A DNA stretch of 64,000 bases from Roseibium hamelinense (GTDB lineage: Bacteria; Pseudomonadota; Alphaproteobacteria; Rhizobiales; Stappiaceae). The position numbers and the translations under genes are program-made. The notes under the pieces were generated by a model. The model was not told the DNA's origin, did not search any database, and worked only from the letters and a program-made list of their open reading frames with translations. This document shows positions 17,602 through 26,209 of this stretch, in pieces. How positions within the stretch are numbered: position 1 is the first letter of the stretch; each line of letters opens with the position of its first letter. Location of the stretch: positions 264,579 through 328,578 of the forward strand of contig NZ_VLLF01000006.1 in assembly GCF_007830545.1 (NCBI RefSeq), read 5' to 3'.

Positions 17602-18303
17602 CTAAGGCCGGTTTGGAAGCCCTTCAAGACGCCGGCTGATATCCTCCCGGAAATCCGGGTCGCATTTTTTCGAAAATGCATCGCGCCAGTTTTGTGCCAG
17701 AACTTGCATGTCAGCGAGTTCGGCCGCCACCTCTGGTTCGAGCCGCGGATTGAACCGCGCAGCAAGGGCTCTGGCTACTGTCCAGTTTTCATGCTGCCTT
17801 TCAACGAGCTCGATAGGCGTTTCCAGCTCCAGGTTGCCTTCCTCCAGCACCCGAAAATACCAGCCGGTCTTGCAGCTGCGCTGAAATCGGGCGGCGAGGC
17901 TGTCGATGCCCGTATGCCGATTGAGTTTCCAACAAGGTTGCCGTCCCTGTGAGATCTGAACGAGCACGCTTCCAGCCCGGAAAATATCCCCGATACAACA
18001 GGTCTCTTCGGTCAAACCAATAGATGCGATGTTTTCACCGAATCCTCCGGGCTGTAGCCGGCTTTCGTGTTCAGGGAATTCCTGTCTCCAGCTTTCGTAG
18101 TGTTCAGCCGGGTAAATATGGATGGCCTTGTCCGGGCCGCCATGAACAGTGAGGTCTGCTTGCTGATCGCCCGAAAGCCCCGTCTTGCCAACGAAAACGG
18201 GTCCGCTCACTGCGGTTTTGCCGATGGCGGATGCGGGCTTGTCCTCCCAATATTGCTGCGGGGTGCCAGTGTAGAGGCCAATGATCGACGAAAGAGTGGT
18301 CAT
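17602..18303 (-). CDS. MOSC domain protein, YiiM type
   Basis: A 233-residue MOSC protein with the conserved HGGPDKAIHIYPAEHY block at 54-69, the conserved cysteine C124 in GRQPCWKLN (the molybdenum-cofactor sulfur ligand in this fold) and a C-terminal YiiM-like three-helix region (NWTVARALAARFNP). YiiM and YcbX reduce N-hydroxylated compounds such as 6-N-hydroxylaminopurine using molybdenum cofactor. It overlaps the upstream MarR gene by 4 bases, so it is the probable main target of, or partner to, that regulator. Confidence 0.9.
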   Translation of the reverse strand: MTTLSSIIGLYTGTPQQYWEDKPASAIGKTAVSGPVFVGKTGLSGDQQADLTVHGGPDKAIHIYPAEHYESWRQEFPEHESRLQPGGFGENIASIGLTEETCCIGDIFRAGSVLVQISQGRQPCWKLNRHTGIDSLAARFQRSCKTGWYFRVLEEGNLELETPIELVERQHENWTVARALAARFNPRLEPEVAAELADMQVLAQNWRDAFSKKCDPDFREDISRRLEGLPNRP

Positions 18304-18884
18304 GAGTTGTGCCTGACTTCAGCTGGCGGTTTGTGTTCATGGCATATCCGGTCGGGGTCGCCGGCCGAAAGGGGCAGCCCAAGCAGCCGGCAATATCCAT
18401 GCTGACTTGCAATGGCACTTCCAGTGTCGTGATAAACGCAGGTCTTGCATATCCCAAACGTTTTGCCGCCCCGCTGGCGCAACATGTCACCAATCAAAAA
18501 CCGAAGTCCTGCCTCAAGTCCTTCGCGCTGGGCGCAGTCCATCGCGTCCAGCGCATGATCAAGCGGCGCGTGTTGATGGAGAAGCGCCAAACCTTCCGAA
18601 GACACATCGTAGCGAATTCTGCGCTTGTCTTCTGAAGACCGTTCCTCCGTGATGAGGTCCTTGCGTGCGAGAGCCTTTAGTGTTTGCGAAGCGGTACCGC
18701 GCGTTGTCGCCAAATAGTCGGCCACATGGGACGGCGCACGCGAAAAACGGTTCGCCCGCGAAAGAAAGGATAGAGCCGCAAATTGGGAAGGGTTGAGAGG
18801 GCCATTCCAATCCTCTGCCGCGCTGAGGCGCGATAGGCGATCAATCAAATCTCTAAGCGATTGCGAGGAGGGGGTGTCCGTCAT
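18300..18884 (-). CDS. MarR-type regulator with a C-terminal four-cysteine tail
   Basis: A 194-residue protein. Residues 10-115 form a MarR winged helix (recognition region HVADYLATTRGTASQTLKAL, wing SSEDKRRIRY). The C-terminal extension carries C146-x2-C149-x15-C165-x15-C181, with His152 and His183 nearby. The regular spacing suggests a bound metal, either zinc or an iron-sulfur cluster (inference), that could make the protein a redox or metal sensor. It is translationally coupled to the MOSC gene and divergent from a secreted protein across an 11-bp inverted repeat, its likely operator. Confidence 0.85.
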   Translation of the reverse strand: MTDTPSSQSLRDLIDRLSRLSAAEDWNGPLNPSQFAALSFLSRANRFSRAPSHVADYLATTRGTASQTLKALARKDLITEERSSEDKRRIRYDVSSEGLALLHQHAPLDHALDAMDCAQREGLEAGLRFLIGDMLRQRGGKTFGICKTCVYHDTGSAIASQHGYCRLLGLPLSAGDPDRICHEHKPPAEVRHNS

Positions 18885-18894
18885 TTTATAAATA

Positions 18895-18935
18895 TAGCGA
18901 CTCGAAATTAAACTTGCAATAGTATCGAGTCGCTA
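18895..18935. promoter_or_regulatory. Perfect 11-bp inverted repeat, candidate MarR operator
   Basis: TAGCGACTCGA at 18895-18905 and TCGAGTCGCTA at 18925-18935 are exact reverse complements separated by 19 bases, with arm centres 30 bases apart. The left arm begins only 11 bases upstream of the MarR start, and the repeat lies 40 bases before the divergent gene, so a bound regulator could control both directions. Confidence 0.65.
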
Positions 18936-18974
18936 CAAAAAAAGTGGAGTTCCTCACACCCAAGGAGAATTTCC

Positions 18975-19742
18975 ATGCCGATAACATCCCGACTTTTTTC
19001 TGCAGCCTTGATGCTGCCGGCCGTTCTGTGCGCCCAAGCCGCGTTTGCCGATGCAAACTATGCTGTTAATCAGAACGGAGCTGTGCTTTCCGGGAAAAAT
19101 GCCGAAATCGACCGGAACTACGACATTCTCGCCGCGCATGTTCACGCGGCGGGTAACATCGTCACTTTTCACATGACGACGAACGGTGCCGCAGGCGAGT
19201 CCATACCCGATGCTGTTGGGACGTTGGGGGGCGCCGAAGTCCAGTCATATGTCTGGCCCACATCACTCGATCCGGAAGGCATTGGGTTCGAGGGGGGCAA
19301 AGGGGTTTTGGCATTGGTCGCGACCAGCCATCCTGATTTCGATGATACGCCTCTGTTCGATGAGGATGGCGATGGCGATCTGACCAATGACGGCGCGAAG
19401 TGGCATTCGCACTGGATTGTTCTTGCGCCAAATGACGCCTGCGGTGACGGCGCGCTGGCCGTGCAGGACATTCCGAAGGGCGCGGAGCCAAACATGCCAG
19501 CAACGTGGCCTGGGCTTCCCATCTACATTGATAGCCCGGGCTATTCACCGGTGTTCGATGGGCCGGAAATCACAATCAAGGTTCCGTTTTCGGGGCAACT
19601 GACGGCTGCGGCACTGAACTATGATGGGGGCACCGCTGCGCTCAGAGTGAATCAAAATGTTCACGCACCGCTTCTCTGCGTTTTTGATGTCTTTGACATC
19701 GCATCCGGCGATTTGAGCTTGCCGGGTCAGTTGAAGCGGTGA
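18975..19742 (+). CDS. Secreted hypothetical protein, 255 residues
   Basis: A signal peptide (MPITSRLFSAALMLPAVLCAQAAFA) is followed by a mature domain of about 230 residues. Features include HVHAAGNIVTFHM, a Ca-binding-like acidic loop DEDGDGDLTNDGAKWHSHW, and two cysteines (DACGD, LLCVF). The histidine- and aspartate-rich segments suggest metal binding, but I know no family. The gene has an AAGGAG site and is divergent from the cysteine-tailed MarR regulator, which probably controls it. A strong terminator follows at once. Confidence 0.7.
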   Translation: MPITSRLFSAALMLPAVLCAQAAFADANYAVNQNGAVLSGKNAEIDRNYDILAAHVHAAGNIVTFHMTTNGAAGESIPDAVGTLGGAEVQSYVWPTSLDPEGIGFEGGKGVLALVATSHPDFDDTPLFDEDGDGDLTNDGAKWHSHWIVLAPNDACGDGALAVQDIPKGAEPNMPATWPGLPIYIDSPGYSPVFDGPEITIKVPFSGQLTAAALNYDGGTAALRVNQNVHAPLLCVFDVFDIASGDLSLPGQLKR

Positions 19743-19749
19743 CGGACAA

Positions 19750-19775
19750 AAAATGGCGCCTTGCGGCGCCATTTT
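19750..19775. terminator. Bidirectional intrinsic terminator
   Basis: AAAATGGCGCC, a 4-base loop and GGCGCCATTTT form an 11-bp perfect inverted repeat between the convergent secreted-protein gene and prs. The A and T tracts allow use from both sides. Confidence 0.85.
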
Positions 19776-19798
19776 CATCTTCCGATATCGGTTTTTTA

Positions 19799-20731
19799 TC
19801 AAATGAACAGGCTGGACACTGACTTTTCCAGCGCCGTCCGGTTGATAGCCTCGCCGAGAAGGGGGGCGATCGAGACTGCCCGGATGTTCGAGGCAGCGGT
19901 AATCGCCGCCGTCGGTTCGATTGAATTGGTGATCACCAATTCCTTTAATTTGGAAGACGTCACACGCGCAACGGCGCCTCCGGACAGAACACCATGCGTA
20001 ATGTAGGCCGTGACGGATTTCGCTCCTTTGGACAGCAGCGCCTCTGCTGCATTGCAAAGTGTGCCGCCGCTGTCGACAATATCGTCGACTAGAATGCAGT
20101 CATATCCGTTCACTTCCCCGATGATGTTCATCACCTCGGATTCTCCAGGTTTGTCGCGCCGTTTATCGACAATGGACAGGGGAGCATCGATACGTTTTGC
20201 CAAGGCCCGGGCGCGAACCACACCGCCGACATCCGGCGACACGACCATGACATTTTCCGTCGCGTAGCGTTCCTTGATGTCGCGGGTCATGACCGGCGCG
20301 GCGAACAGGTTGTCAGTCGGGATATCGAAAAAACCCTGGATCTGTCCGGCATGGAGATCCAGGGTCAAGACGCGGTCTGCACCTGCTTCGGTAATCAGGT
20401 TCGCGACAAGTTTGGCCGAAATAGGAGTTCGGCCCGAAGCACGGCGGTCCTGACGGGCATAGCCGAAGTAAGGAATGACGGCGGTGATGCGGCGCGCGGA
20501 CGAACGGCGCAGAGCATCGATGATGATAAGCAGTTCCATCAAGTGGTCGTTGGCCGGATAACTGGTCGGCTGAACGACAAAAACGTCCTCACCGCGGACG
20601 TTTTCCTGAATTTCAACGAAGATTTCCTGATCGGCAAAGCGCCGAACCTGGCATTTTGCTAGGGGAACATCGAGATAGTTGGATATTTCTTCAGCAAGGG
20701 CTCGGTTTGAGTTGCCCGCCACGATCTTCAT
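19799..20731 (-). CDS. prs: Ribose-phosphate pyrophosphokinase (PRPP synthase)
   Basis: A 310-residue enzyme of normal length that makes PRPP from ribose 5-phosphate and ATP for nucleotide, His and Trp synthesis. Seen motifs: [20 protein letters not shown], the ATP-loop [11 protein letters not shown], the [15 protein letters not shown] segment, and the PRPP-binding [12 protein letters not shown] at 20731 (MKIVAGNSN) fits the family start better than the frame opening at 20740. A single gene on the minus strand, ended by the hairpin at 19750-19775. Confidence 0.97.
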   Translation of the reverse strand: MKIVAGNSNRALAEEISNYLDVPLAKCQVRRFADQEIFVEIQENVRGEDVFVVQPTSYPANDHLMELLIIIDALRRSSARRITAVIPYFGYARQDRRASGRTPISAKLVANLITEAGADRVLTLDLHAGQIQGFFDIPTDNLFAAPVMTRDIKERYATENVMVVSPDVGGVVRARALAKRIDAPLSIVDKRRDKPGESEVMNIIGEVNGYDCILVDDIVDSGGTLCNAAEALLSKGAKSVTAYITHGVLSGGAVARVTSSKLKELVITNSIEPTAAITAASNIRAVSIAPLLGEAINRTALEKSVSSLFI

Positions 20732-20899
20732 GAGCCGCAAGTCCTTTTGGTGCGACGCCGAGGAGGTCCCGCTTCATTAACGCGGATTGGCCCCGATCAG
20801 GTCCCTGACAGTATTTCAATGCGGAGAAGTCTTCTCCGGTCGGCGGCGGCGTTTTAGCAACAGCTTACCGATCCGACAACAGCGTGATTGGGCGGATTA

Positions 20900-20922
20900 T
20901 CACCTTTTTACGAAAAAGGTGA
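20900..20922. terminator. Perfect 10-bp hairpin, probable terminator of the lipoprotein gene
   Basis: TCACCTTTTT, loop ACG, AAAAAGGTGA. It lies 31 bases past the stop of the minus-strand lipoprotein gene and about 170 bases upstream of prs. The stem is A/T-rich towards the loop and no long T-run follows outside it, so termination is likely but not certain; an operator is the alternative. Confidence 0.5.
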
Positions 20923-20952
20923 CCAGCGCCAAAAATTTCGCCAGCTAAATCA

Positions 20953-21474
20953 TTAGCGGCTATTCAGCCAGGCCTCCAATTCTACGACGGACCGGTTTGC
21001 GATCCGGTCTAGCGTTCGTCCATCAACGGCCTGCCATGGGTCACCGGCGGTGCCGGACGTGCGTTCTGTCCCCGAGATGCGCTTGAGACGCCGCCCAGAA
21101 CTGTCGACCACGTCGAAAACGTAAAACACGGTCGCTGACGACGGCTCGCCGGCGGCCGAAAGATACCCGTTCACACGGTATGTCGCCTGGGCACCGACCC
21201 GCCGTACAAGCGTAAGCCCCTGACGGCGGGCTTGCTCACCGATACTTTCCGACAACTCGTCCGCAATATTGCCTGGTGCCCCGGTAAACGGTTCAAATGC
21301 GAAGGTTGCATCCTCGGCCCGTACAGTAGCGGGCGGGGCAACCGTCGGAACAGGCCCTCCCGGTCCGACACTGGACGGGGGCTGCGGAGACGATTGGCAG
21401 GCCGCAAGACCCGTGAGAAGGGCTACAACAAATATTTGAGCGGAGTATCGGGAAAAAGCGGTCACAACGGGCAT
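20953..21474 (-). CDS. Predicted lipoprotein of unknown function
   Basis: About 173 residues with a lipoprotein signal peptide: hydrophobic IFVVALLTGLAACQSS with a lipobox L-A-A-C near residue 24. A proline-rich linker follows, then a domain that reads IADELSESIGEQARRQGLTLVRR and ATYRVNGYLSAAGEPSSATVFYVFDVVDSSGRRLKRISG. The latter resembles outer-membrane assembly or lipoprotein CsgG/LptE-like beta folds, but no family is certain. Start 21474 is chosen for an AGG site; 21507 is possible. The neighbouring lgt, 3 kb upstream on the same strand, encodes the enzyme that lipidates such proteins. Confidence 0.75.
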   Translation of the reverse strand: MPVVTAFSRYSAQIFVVALLTGLAACQSSPQPPSSVGPGGPVPTVAPPATVRAEDATFAFEPFTGAPGNIADELSESIGEQARRQGLTLVRRVGAQATYRVNGYLSAAGEPSSATVFYVFDVVDSSGRRLKRISGTERTSGTAGDPWQAVDGRTLDRIANRSVVELEAWLNSR

Positions 21475-21554
21475 CAAGGTCGCCTGGGTCAGCGGTCTGT
21501 GTGTCATGGCGCCAGTCAATGCAGCAACCTGGCCATGTGTGGTCAAGCGATTGT

Positions 21555-22718
21555 TTAGCCTGACTTGACAGCAAGGTCGAGAGGCAGCCGTGAAAGACAT
21601 TCCGGCCGGGCAGAGGTTGTGAGATAGGTCTGCCCGAGTGTCATTGCTGTCTCGGTGACCGAGTCCATCAAGATCATATGGACGAACAAGGTCATGTCAG
21701 GCTGGATTCCGGCTTTGTTACCCTTGTAGGCCATTGGCGTGTCCATCCAGCTCGGGGCAAACCGCGCTCCCAGCGAATACCCGCAGGTATTGAGCCGGTG
21801 GGGCATCATGTCATGAGCATCCAGAGCTCCAGCATGTGCATCAAAGACGTCGCCAAAGGTTCGGCCCGGCATCAAAACCGCTTCGACAGCCGAAAGAGCC
21901 TCGCGAGCGGCATTGTACATTTCCATATGACGGTCCGTTGGACGCCCAATAATGACAGTGCGCATCAAAGCGGCGTGATAATGCCGGAAGACACCGGCCC
22001 ATTCCAGAGTGACCTGATCATTGTCCTGGAGCTGGCGCCGTCCTGATTTGTAGCGGCACAACAGTGCATCCCGTCCGGACCCGATCACGAAGTCATTGGC
22101 CGGGTAATCCCCGTCGCCCTGGAGAACAACACCTTGCATGGCCGCAAGGATGCCCGCTTCGTCGGCGCCGGGTTTGATTTCGGCCAGGCCGGCTTCATAA
22201 GCAGCGTCAGCCAGCGTCGCTGCCTTGCGGATATAGCCGATTTCGGCGGGGCTCTTGAGGGCCCGCAAGGCCGGGATCAAGGGGGATTCATCGCAAATAT
22301 CGGCGAAACTTGCGAGCTCCTCCTGGATCTCGATGCCGATTTTGCCCGTCATTCCGTGGGTGTCGAACTCCAACCCGATGCGGGCACCCAACAGGTCCAT
22401 GTCGAAAAGCATGTCTTTCAGCTGTCCGACCGGGCTGGCTTCGCCGCGGTCGATCCAGATGCGGATGTCTTTGATGTTTGATGTCTGCTTGGCCTGTCTT
22501 TGATCAGCCGAGCGTGTCAAAAGCACGGTGCGGTCGTCGGACGTGACAATAAGGCACTGAAAGAAACAAAAGCCGAACGTGTCGTAGCCTGTGAGCCAGT
22601 ACATGCTCTCTTGCGCGAACAGAACCATGGCATCGAGTTTGCGCTTAGCCATTTCGGCCATAAGCCGGTTGCGTCTTTGGTCGAATTCTTCCGGTTCGAA
22701 ATGCAGCGCCATGGTCAT
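21555..22718 (-). CDS. M24 (Xaa-Pro peptidase / creatinase fold) protein with degenerate metal site
   Basis: A 387-residue pita-bread-fold protein: an N-terminal creatinase domain (FDQRRNRLMAEMAKRKLDAM, YWLTGYDTFGF) and a C-terminal M24 catalytic domain. By motif alignment, most usual metal ligands appear replaced. The D-x-G-Y-xx-D-xx-RT block reads LEWAGVFRHYHAALMRT, the HGxG-type histidine is in GYSLG, and the two late glutamates fall at VHMIL and TLGQT. It is therefore probably a metal-independent amidinohydrolase or amidase like creatinase or ectoine hydrolase rather than a peptidase (inference). ATG at 22718 overlaps the pgeF stop, so it is the last gene of the lgt operon. Confidence 0.85.
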   Translation of the reverse strand: MTMALHFEPEEFDQRRNRLMAEMAKRKLDAMVLFAQESMYWLTGYDTFGFCFFQCLIVTSDDRTVLLTRSADQRQAKQTSNIKDIRIWIDRGEASPVGQLKDMLFDMDLLGARIGLEFDTHGMTGKIGIEIQEELASFADICDESPLIPALRALKSPAEIGYIRKAATLADAAYEAGLAEIKPGADEAGILAAMQGVVLQGDGDYPANDFVIGSGRDALLCRYKSGRRQLQDNDQVTLEWAGVFRHYHAALMRTVIIGRPTDRHMEMYNAAREALSAVEAVLMPGRTFGDVFDAHAGALDAHDMMPHRLNTCGYSLGARFAPSWMDTPMAYKGNKAGIQPDMTLFVHMILMDSVTETAMTLGQTYLTTSARPECLSRLPLDLAVKSG

Positions 22719-23485
22719 GTCTCCTGCGTCAGAACGATCGCCGAGATCAGGCGGCCGTAGTCGGGCTCCTTGCGATGGGTGGTCCTGCGGTAGGAGAAAA
22801 AGCGCTCCTCGTCGGCATAGGTGCAAAGGGCCAAATCTTCCACATGCCCGCATCCGGCGGCTTTCAGGCGGGATACCACATAACCTGGCAGATCAAACAT
22901 GAGATGGCCCGGCCGGTTCGACGGTCCAAAGAAGGTGTTATTAAACTCATCTTCAGCAGTAAAATGCCCGTGAAATTCTGGGCCGACTTCATAGCATGAT
23001 TGCGAGATCGTTGGTCCGAGTGTTGCGGTAATCCGGGCCCTGTCCGCACCAAGATCTTCCATGGCTGCGAGTGTGTTCTCCAACACACCGCCAATCGCCC
23101 CTTTCCAACCGGAATGGGCCGCGCCGACAACGCCCGCATCCGGGTCAGCAAAAAGAACGGGACCGCAATCGGCTGTCGAAATCCCAATCGCCAATCCAGG
23201 CCGGTCCGTCACCAGCGCATCTGCTTTTCGGTCCGCTTCGTCGCGCCAGGGCGTTTTTACCTTGATCACGTCCGGTGAATGGATTTGGTAAGGCGTCAGG
23301 AGATGATCGGGGGCTACTCCCAAATTTTCCGAAACCCGGCGGCGGTTTTCCCTGACGTGGTCTGTGTTGTCGTTAGAGCCGAGCCCTATGTTCAAACTGC
23401 CATAGATTCCGGTTGAGATACCGCCTTGCCGGGTGAAAAAGGCATGGCGTATGCCTGGTTTTTCAAGGGCGGGTGCGACGATCAT
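22715..23485 (-). CDS. pgeF: Peptidoglycan editing factor / purine nucleoside phosphorylase-like PgeF (YfiH)
   Basis: A 256-residue multicopper-polyphenol-oxidoreductase-fold protein. The conserved metal block is visible: STADCGPVLFADPDAGVVGAAHSGWKGA, with Cys and His ligands, followed by a later His in EFHGHF. Homologues remove mis-incorporated amino acids from peptidoglycan precursors and act as purine nucleoside phosphorylases/adenosine deaminases. It starts 23 bases after the midA stop and overlaps the M24 gene by 4 bases. Confidence 0.92.
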   Translation of the reverse strand: MIVAPALEKPGIRHAFFTRQGGISTGIYGSLNIGLGSNDNTDHVRENRRRVSENLGVAPDHLLTPYQIHSPDVIKVKTPWRDEADRKADALVTDRPGLAIGISTADCGPVLFADPDAGVVGAAHSGWKGAIGGVLENTLAAMEDLGADRARITATLGPTISQSCYEVGPEFHGHFTAEDEFNNTFFGPSNRPGHLMFDLPGYVVSRLKAAGCGHVEDLALCTYADEERFFSYRRTTHRKEPDYGRLISAIVLTQET

Positions 23486-23508
23486 GATAAAGACCTTATT
23501 TGCCGGGC

Positions 23509-24624
23509 TCAGCGGGATCCTGAGCCCATGTGGGAGCTGCTGTCAAATGGGTGGAGGCGACCTTGCCCGCCCGTGAGTGCCAGCACCTTGAACAGGTCCC
23601 CCATTTGGTTCGGCGCCGCGAGCCGCTCCACCGCGTCCCTGATTGACTCCTGTTCCTGGTGCGATTTGCCCGTTCCAAGACGCCCGGCGCGTTCCAGCAA
23701 ACCCATTTTCAAGAGAAAGTCGCCCTGAGTCATAGGCGGAAGAGAACGGGCCCCTGCTGATTGGGCCGCAGCAGCCAGGGCTTCGAAGTTCACATGCGCC
23801 GTGACGTCCGCGTGACCGGGATGGGCAAGCACCGGGTCGGGCTTTTGCCTGTACAGCGCTTGCAACGTCTCTCCGGGGACCGTTTGCAAGTAACCGTAGT
23901 CGATAATCAATGCCAAGCCGCCGTATGTCTTGAGGCGCAGGCCAATCTCCTCGGCGACCGCGTTGCCGGCTGGCTGTGTTTCGAGAATGGATCCGGTGGG
24001 TGCCATGGCGGCTGAAACCGGGATCTGATGCTCAGGAAGCACGGCCGAACCAATGCCGAAGGCGAGTGCTTCTTGTGCATCCAGGCCAACCATACGCTCG
24101 CGCCAGCCGTTCTCTGTCTTGACGAATTGGTGGATCGGCAAGGCATCAAAGAACTCGTTGGCAACGAGCAGAACCGGTGCGGCCGGCAGTTCCGTGATGC
24201 TTTTAAGAAAGTCGGGAGCAAGAGGCGCGCCTTTCAGCTTGTCCAACTGTATTTCCCTGAGCCGGGAGCTGGTCTCCACAAGACACAGTTTTGCAGCGCT
24301 TAGGAAATCCGGGCGGAGCTTTGCGGTGCGCAACAGATCGGCCATCAAGGTTCCGCGCCCCGGGCCCAATTCGGTGAGAACGAAGTGATCAGGCCGTCCC
24401 GCTGCATCATAAGCGCCGATGAGACACGCTGCGATCAATTCGCCAAACATCTGGCTGACCTCAGGCGCTGTGATGAAATCGCCGTCTGCTCCGAAAGGCT
24501 CCTTGGTGGCGTAGTAGCCGTCCGTCGGATCGCTCAGACATGATGCCATGTATTCGGCAACGGAAATCGGCCCGCTTGCCGCGATTTGTGCTTTGAGACG
24601 GTCTTTCAGGGGCAGCGCGGTCAT
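23509..24624 (-). CDS. MidA/NDUFAF7-type class I SAM-dependent methyltransferase
   Basis: A 371-residue protein of the NDUFAF7/MidA (DUF185) family. It has PISVAEYMASCLSDPTDGYYATKEPFG at the N-terminus, the SAM-binding LTELGPGRGTLMADLLR, and LLVANEFFDALPIHQFV. The mitochondrial homologue NDUFAF7 methylates an arginine in a complex I subunit during assembly, so a role in NADH dehydrogenase assembly is plausible here. ATG at 24624 overlaps the lgt stop by 4 bases; the upstream frame is not conserved. Confidence 0.9.
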   Translation of the reverse strand: MTALPLKDRLKAQIAASGPISVAEYMASCLSDPTDGYYATKEPFGADGDFITAPEVSQMFGELIAACLIGAYDAAGRPDHFVLTELGPGRGTLMADLLRTAKLRPDFLSAAKLCLVETSSRLREIQLDKLKGAPLAPDFLKSITELPAAPVLLVANEFFDALPIHQFVKTENGWRERMVGLDAQEALAFGIGSAVLPEHQIPVSAAMAPTGSILETQPAGNAVAEEIGLRLKTYGGLALIIDYGYLQTVPGETLQALYRQKPDPVLAHPGHADVTAHVNFEALAAAAQSAGARSLPPMTQGDFLLKMGLLERAGRLGTGKSHQEQESIRDAVERLAAPNQMGDLFKVLALTGGQGRLHPFDSSSHMGSGSR

Positions 24625-25451
24625 ATGGCGGCCGGCGTCCGGCGGGCCGACCATATCATGACGCCGAGGCCGACAAGGATCATGGGCAGCGACAGGAGAA
24701 TGCCCATCGTCAGAAACCCGGAAAGGTAGCCGATATGTGCATCGGGGACGCGGTAGAGCTCGGCGATCGAGCGGGTTACGCCGTATCCAAACGCAAATGC
24801 CCCGGCGATGAATCCCGGCTTTTCAAGCATTTTGTACCGGTGGCTCACAAGGCGAAGGACAAAGAACAGTAACACCCCTTCCAGCGCAGCCTCGTAGAGC
24901 TGGCTGGGATGGCGCGGTTCGGGACCGGCGCCCGGAAAAACCATAGCCCACGGGACATCTGATGGTCTTCCCCAGAGCTCGGCATTTATGAAGTTGGCAA
25001 TCCTGCCGAAGAACAGACCGATTGGAGCCGCGCACCCGGCGAGATCGAAGAGGGTCCAAATAGACAGACCCCGGCGCCGGGCAAATAGGATCATTGCGAT
25101 GACGGTGCCGGCAAACCCGCCATGGAAAGACATGCCGCCGGACCACACAGCAAGGGCTTCACCGGGATTGGCAAGGTAGTAAGCCGGGTTATAGAACAGC
25201 ACATAGCCTAGCCGGCCGCCAATAATGATGCCGAGCGTCCCCCAAACGACGAAATCATCGAGATCCACCGGTGTCGGCCGTGCTTTTCCGCCCCAGAGCG
25301 CGTCATTGAGAACCAGGCGGCGCATGTAGCGCCAGGCAAGCAAAATGCCGACGATATAAGCCAGTGCGTACCAGCGCAGGGCAAATGGACCGACTTCGAT
25401 GATGACCGGATCGATGACGGGAAAGGGCAACACGAAGAGCGACACGCTCAC
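24621..25451 (-). CDS. lgt: Prolipoprotein diacylglyceryl transferase
   Basis: A 276-residue polytopic inner-membrane enzyme that transfers diacylglycerol from phosphatidylglycerol to the lipobox cysteine of prolipoproteins. Conserved features: RWYALAYIVGILLAWRY, WSGGMSFHGGFAG with the catalytic His, the Lgt signature GRIANFINAELWGRPSDVPWA with its essential Arg/Asn, and RHPSQLYEA. It heads the lgt-midA-pgeF-M24 operon, in which all but one junction overlap by 4 bases. This order is shared by many Hyphomicrobiales. Confidence 0.97.
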   Translation of the reverse strand: MSVSLFVLPFPVIDPVIIEVGPFALRWYALAYIVGILLAWRYMRRLVLNDALWGGKARPTPVDLDDFVVWGTLGIIIGGRLGYVLFYNPAYYLANPGEALAVWSGGMSFHGGFAGTVIAMILFARRRGLSIWTLFDLAGCAAPIGLFFGRIANFINAELWGRPSDVPWAMVFPGAGPEPRHPSQLYEAALEGVLLFFVLRLVSHRYKMLEKPGFIAGAFAFGYGVTRSIAELYRVPDAHIGYLSGFLTMGILLSLPMILVGLGVMIWSARRTPAAI

Positions 25452-25640
25452 ATCCTCAATTGATAACAGGCCGTTGGGCCGATGATTGTAGTCAAGCGTC
25501 CCGGCCTCTCAGGTGTCTTTGGCCAGACGCTTGCCCTCTTGTCCGACCTGCGTCAAGAGGACCGCCGGGTGTCGGTTGCCGCTTGAAGTTCTTCATAAAT
25601 ACTCATACCTGTCGGTCAGGCCATGAAAAAGGAGCGCCCG

Positions 25641-25931
25641 ATGACACAGGGTCCAAACCGTCTATTGGACGATTTTGCAAAATTGATGACCGATGCAGCC
25701 GGTGTTGCCCAGGGCGCCCGCCGTGAAGTTGAGACCGCATTCCGGGCACAGGCGGAGCGGTTTTTGTCGGATATGGACCTGGTGACACGTGAAGAGCACG
25801 ATGTTGTGAAGGATCTGGCAACCCGGGCCTTGGACCGTATCGACGAACTCGAGGCGCGCCTTGAAGCGCTTGAGGGAAAAACCGCGGGAAAATCGAAAAA
25901 GGCAACCGAAAAGCCGGCTAATGAAGGCTGA
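25641..25931 (+). CDS. Accessory factor UbiK family protein (BMFP domain)
   Basis: A 96-residue protein of the BMFP/UbiK family (formerly DUF526): N-terminal amphipathic helix (NRLLDDFAKLMTDAAGVAQGARREVETAFRAQAERFL) and a C-terminal coiled coil (DELEARLEALE) with a lysine-rich tail. UbiK helps the ubiquinone-synthesis UbiJ complex, and BMFP proteins have membrane-fusing activity. ATG at 25641 has AAGGAG at the right spacing; the frame open from 25623 would place the ribosome site inside the gene. Divergent from lgt. Confidence 0.88.
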   Translation: MTQGPNRLLDDFAKLMTDAAGVAQGARREVETAFRAQAERFLSDMDLVTREEHDVVKDLATRALDRIDELEARLEALEGKTAGKSKKATEKPANEG

Positions 25932-26209
25932 CGGCGCGCCCTGATTCAGGCGATTTTTTTGACCATATTCTTCTCCCCAGATGGTTGCAGGCAAGAGATT
26001 CGTCCACAGGTTTGAGGCCGGCGAGTGTTTCAGATAGCACCTGCTTAACTCTATGCTGTTCTAGTATTGAATCTTAACAGGGATTCGTCGGGGCATGATC
26101 GAACCGCTTCAAGTGGTCAGGATGCTCCTCCGACTTGGGACATATCCGGCGGCCACGCCCGGTTTCCAATCGGGCTCTCGCGCCTCCGGCTCGAAAGGGG
26201 AGAAGGCGC
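25932..26209. other. Intergenic region between ubiK-like and ybjN
   Basis: A gap of 278 bases. A short GC stem (CGCC...GGCG at 25937-25952) followed by seven T residues could act as a weak terminator for the upstream gene. The remainder probably holds the ybjN-proC promoter, but I could not define it. Confidence 0.35.
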
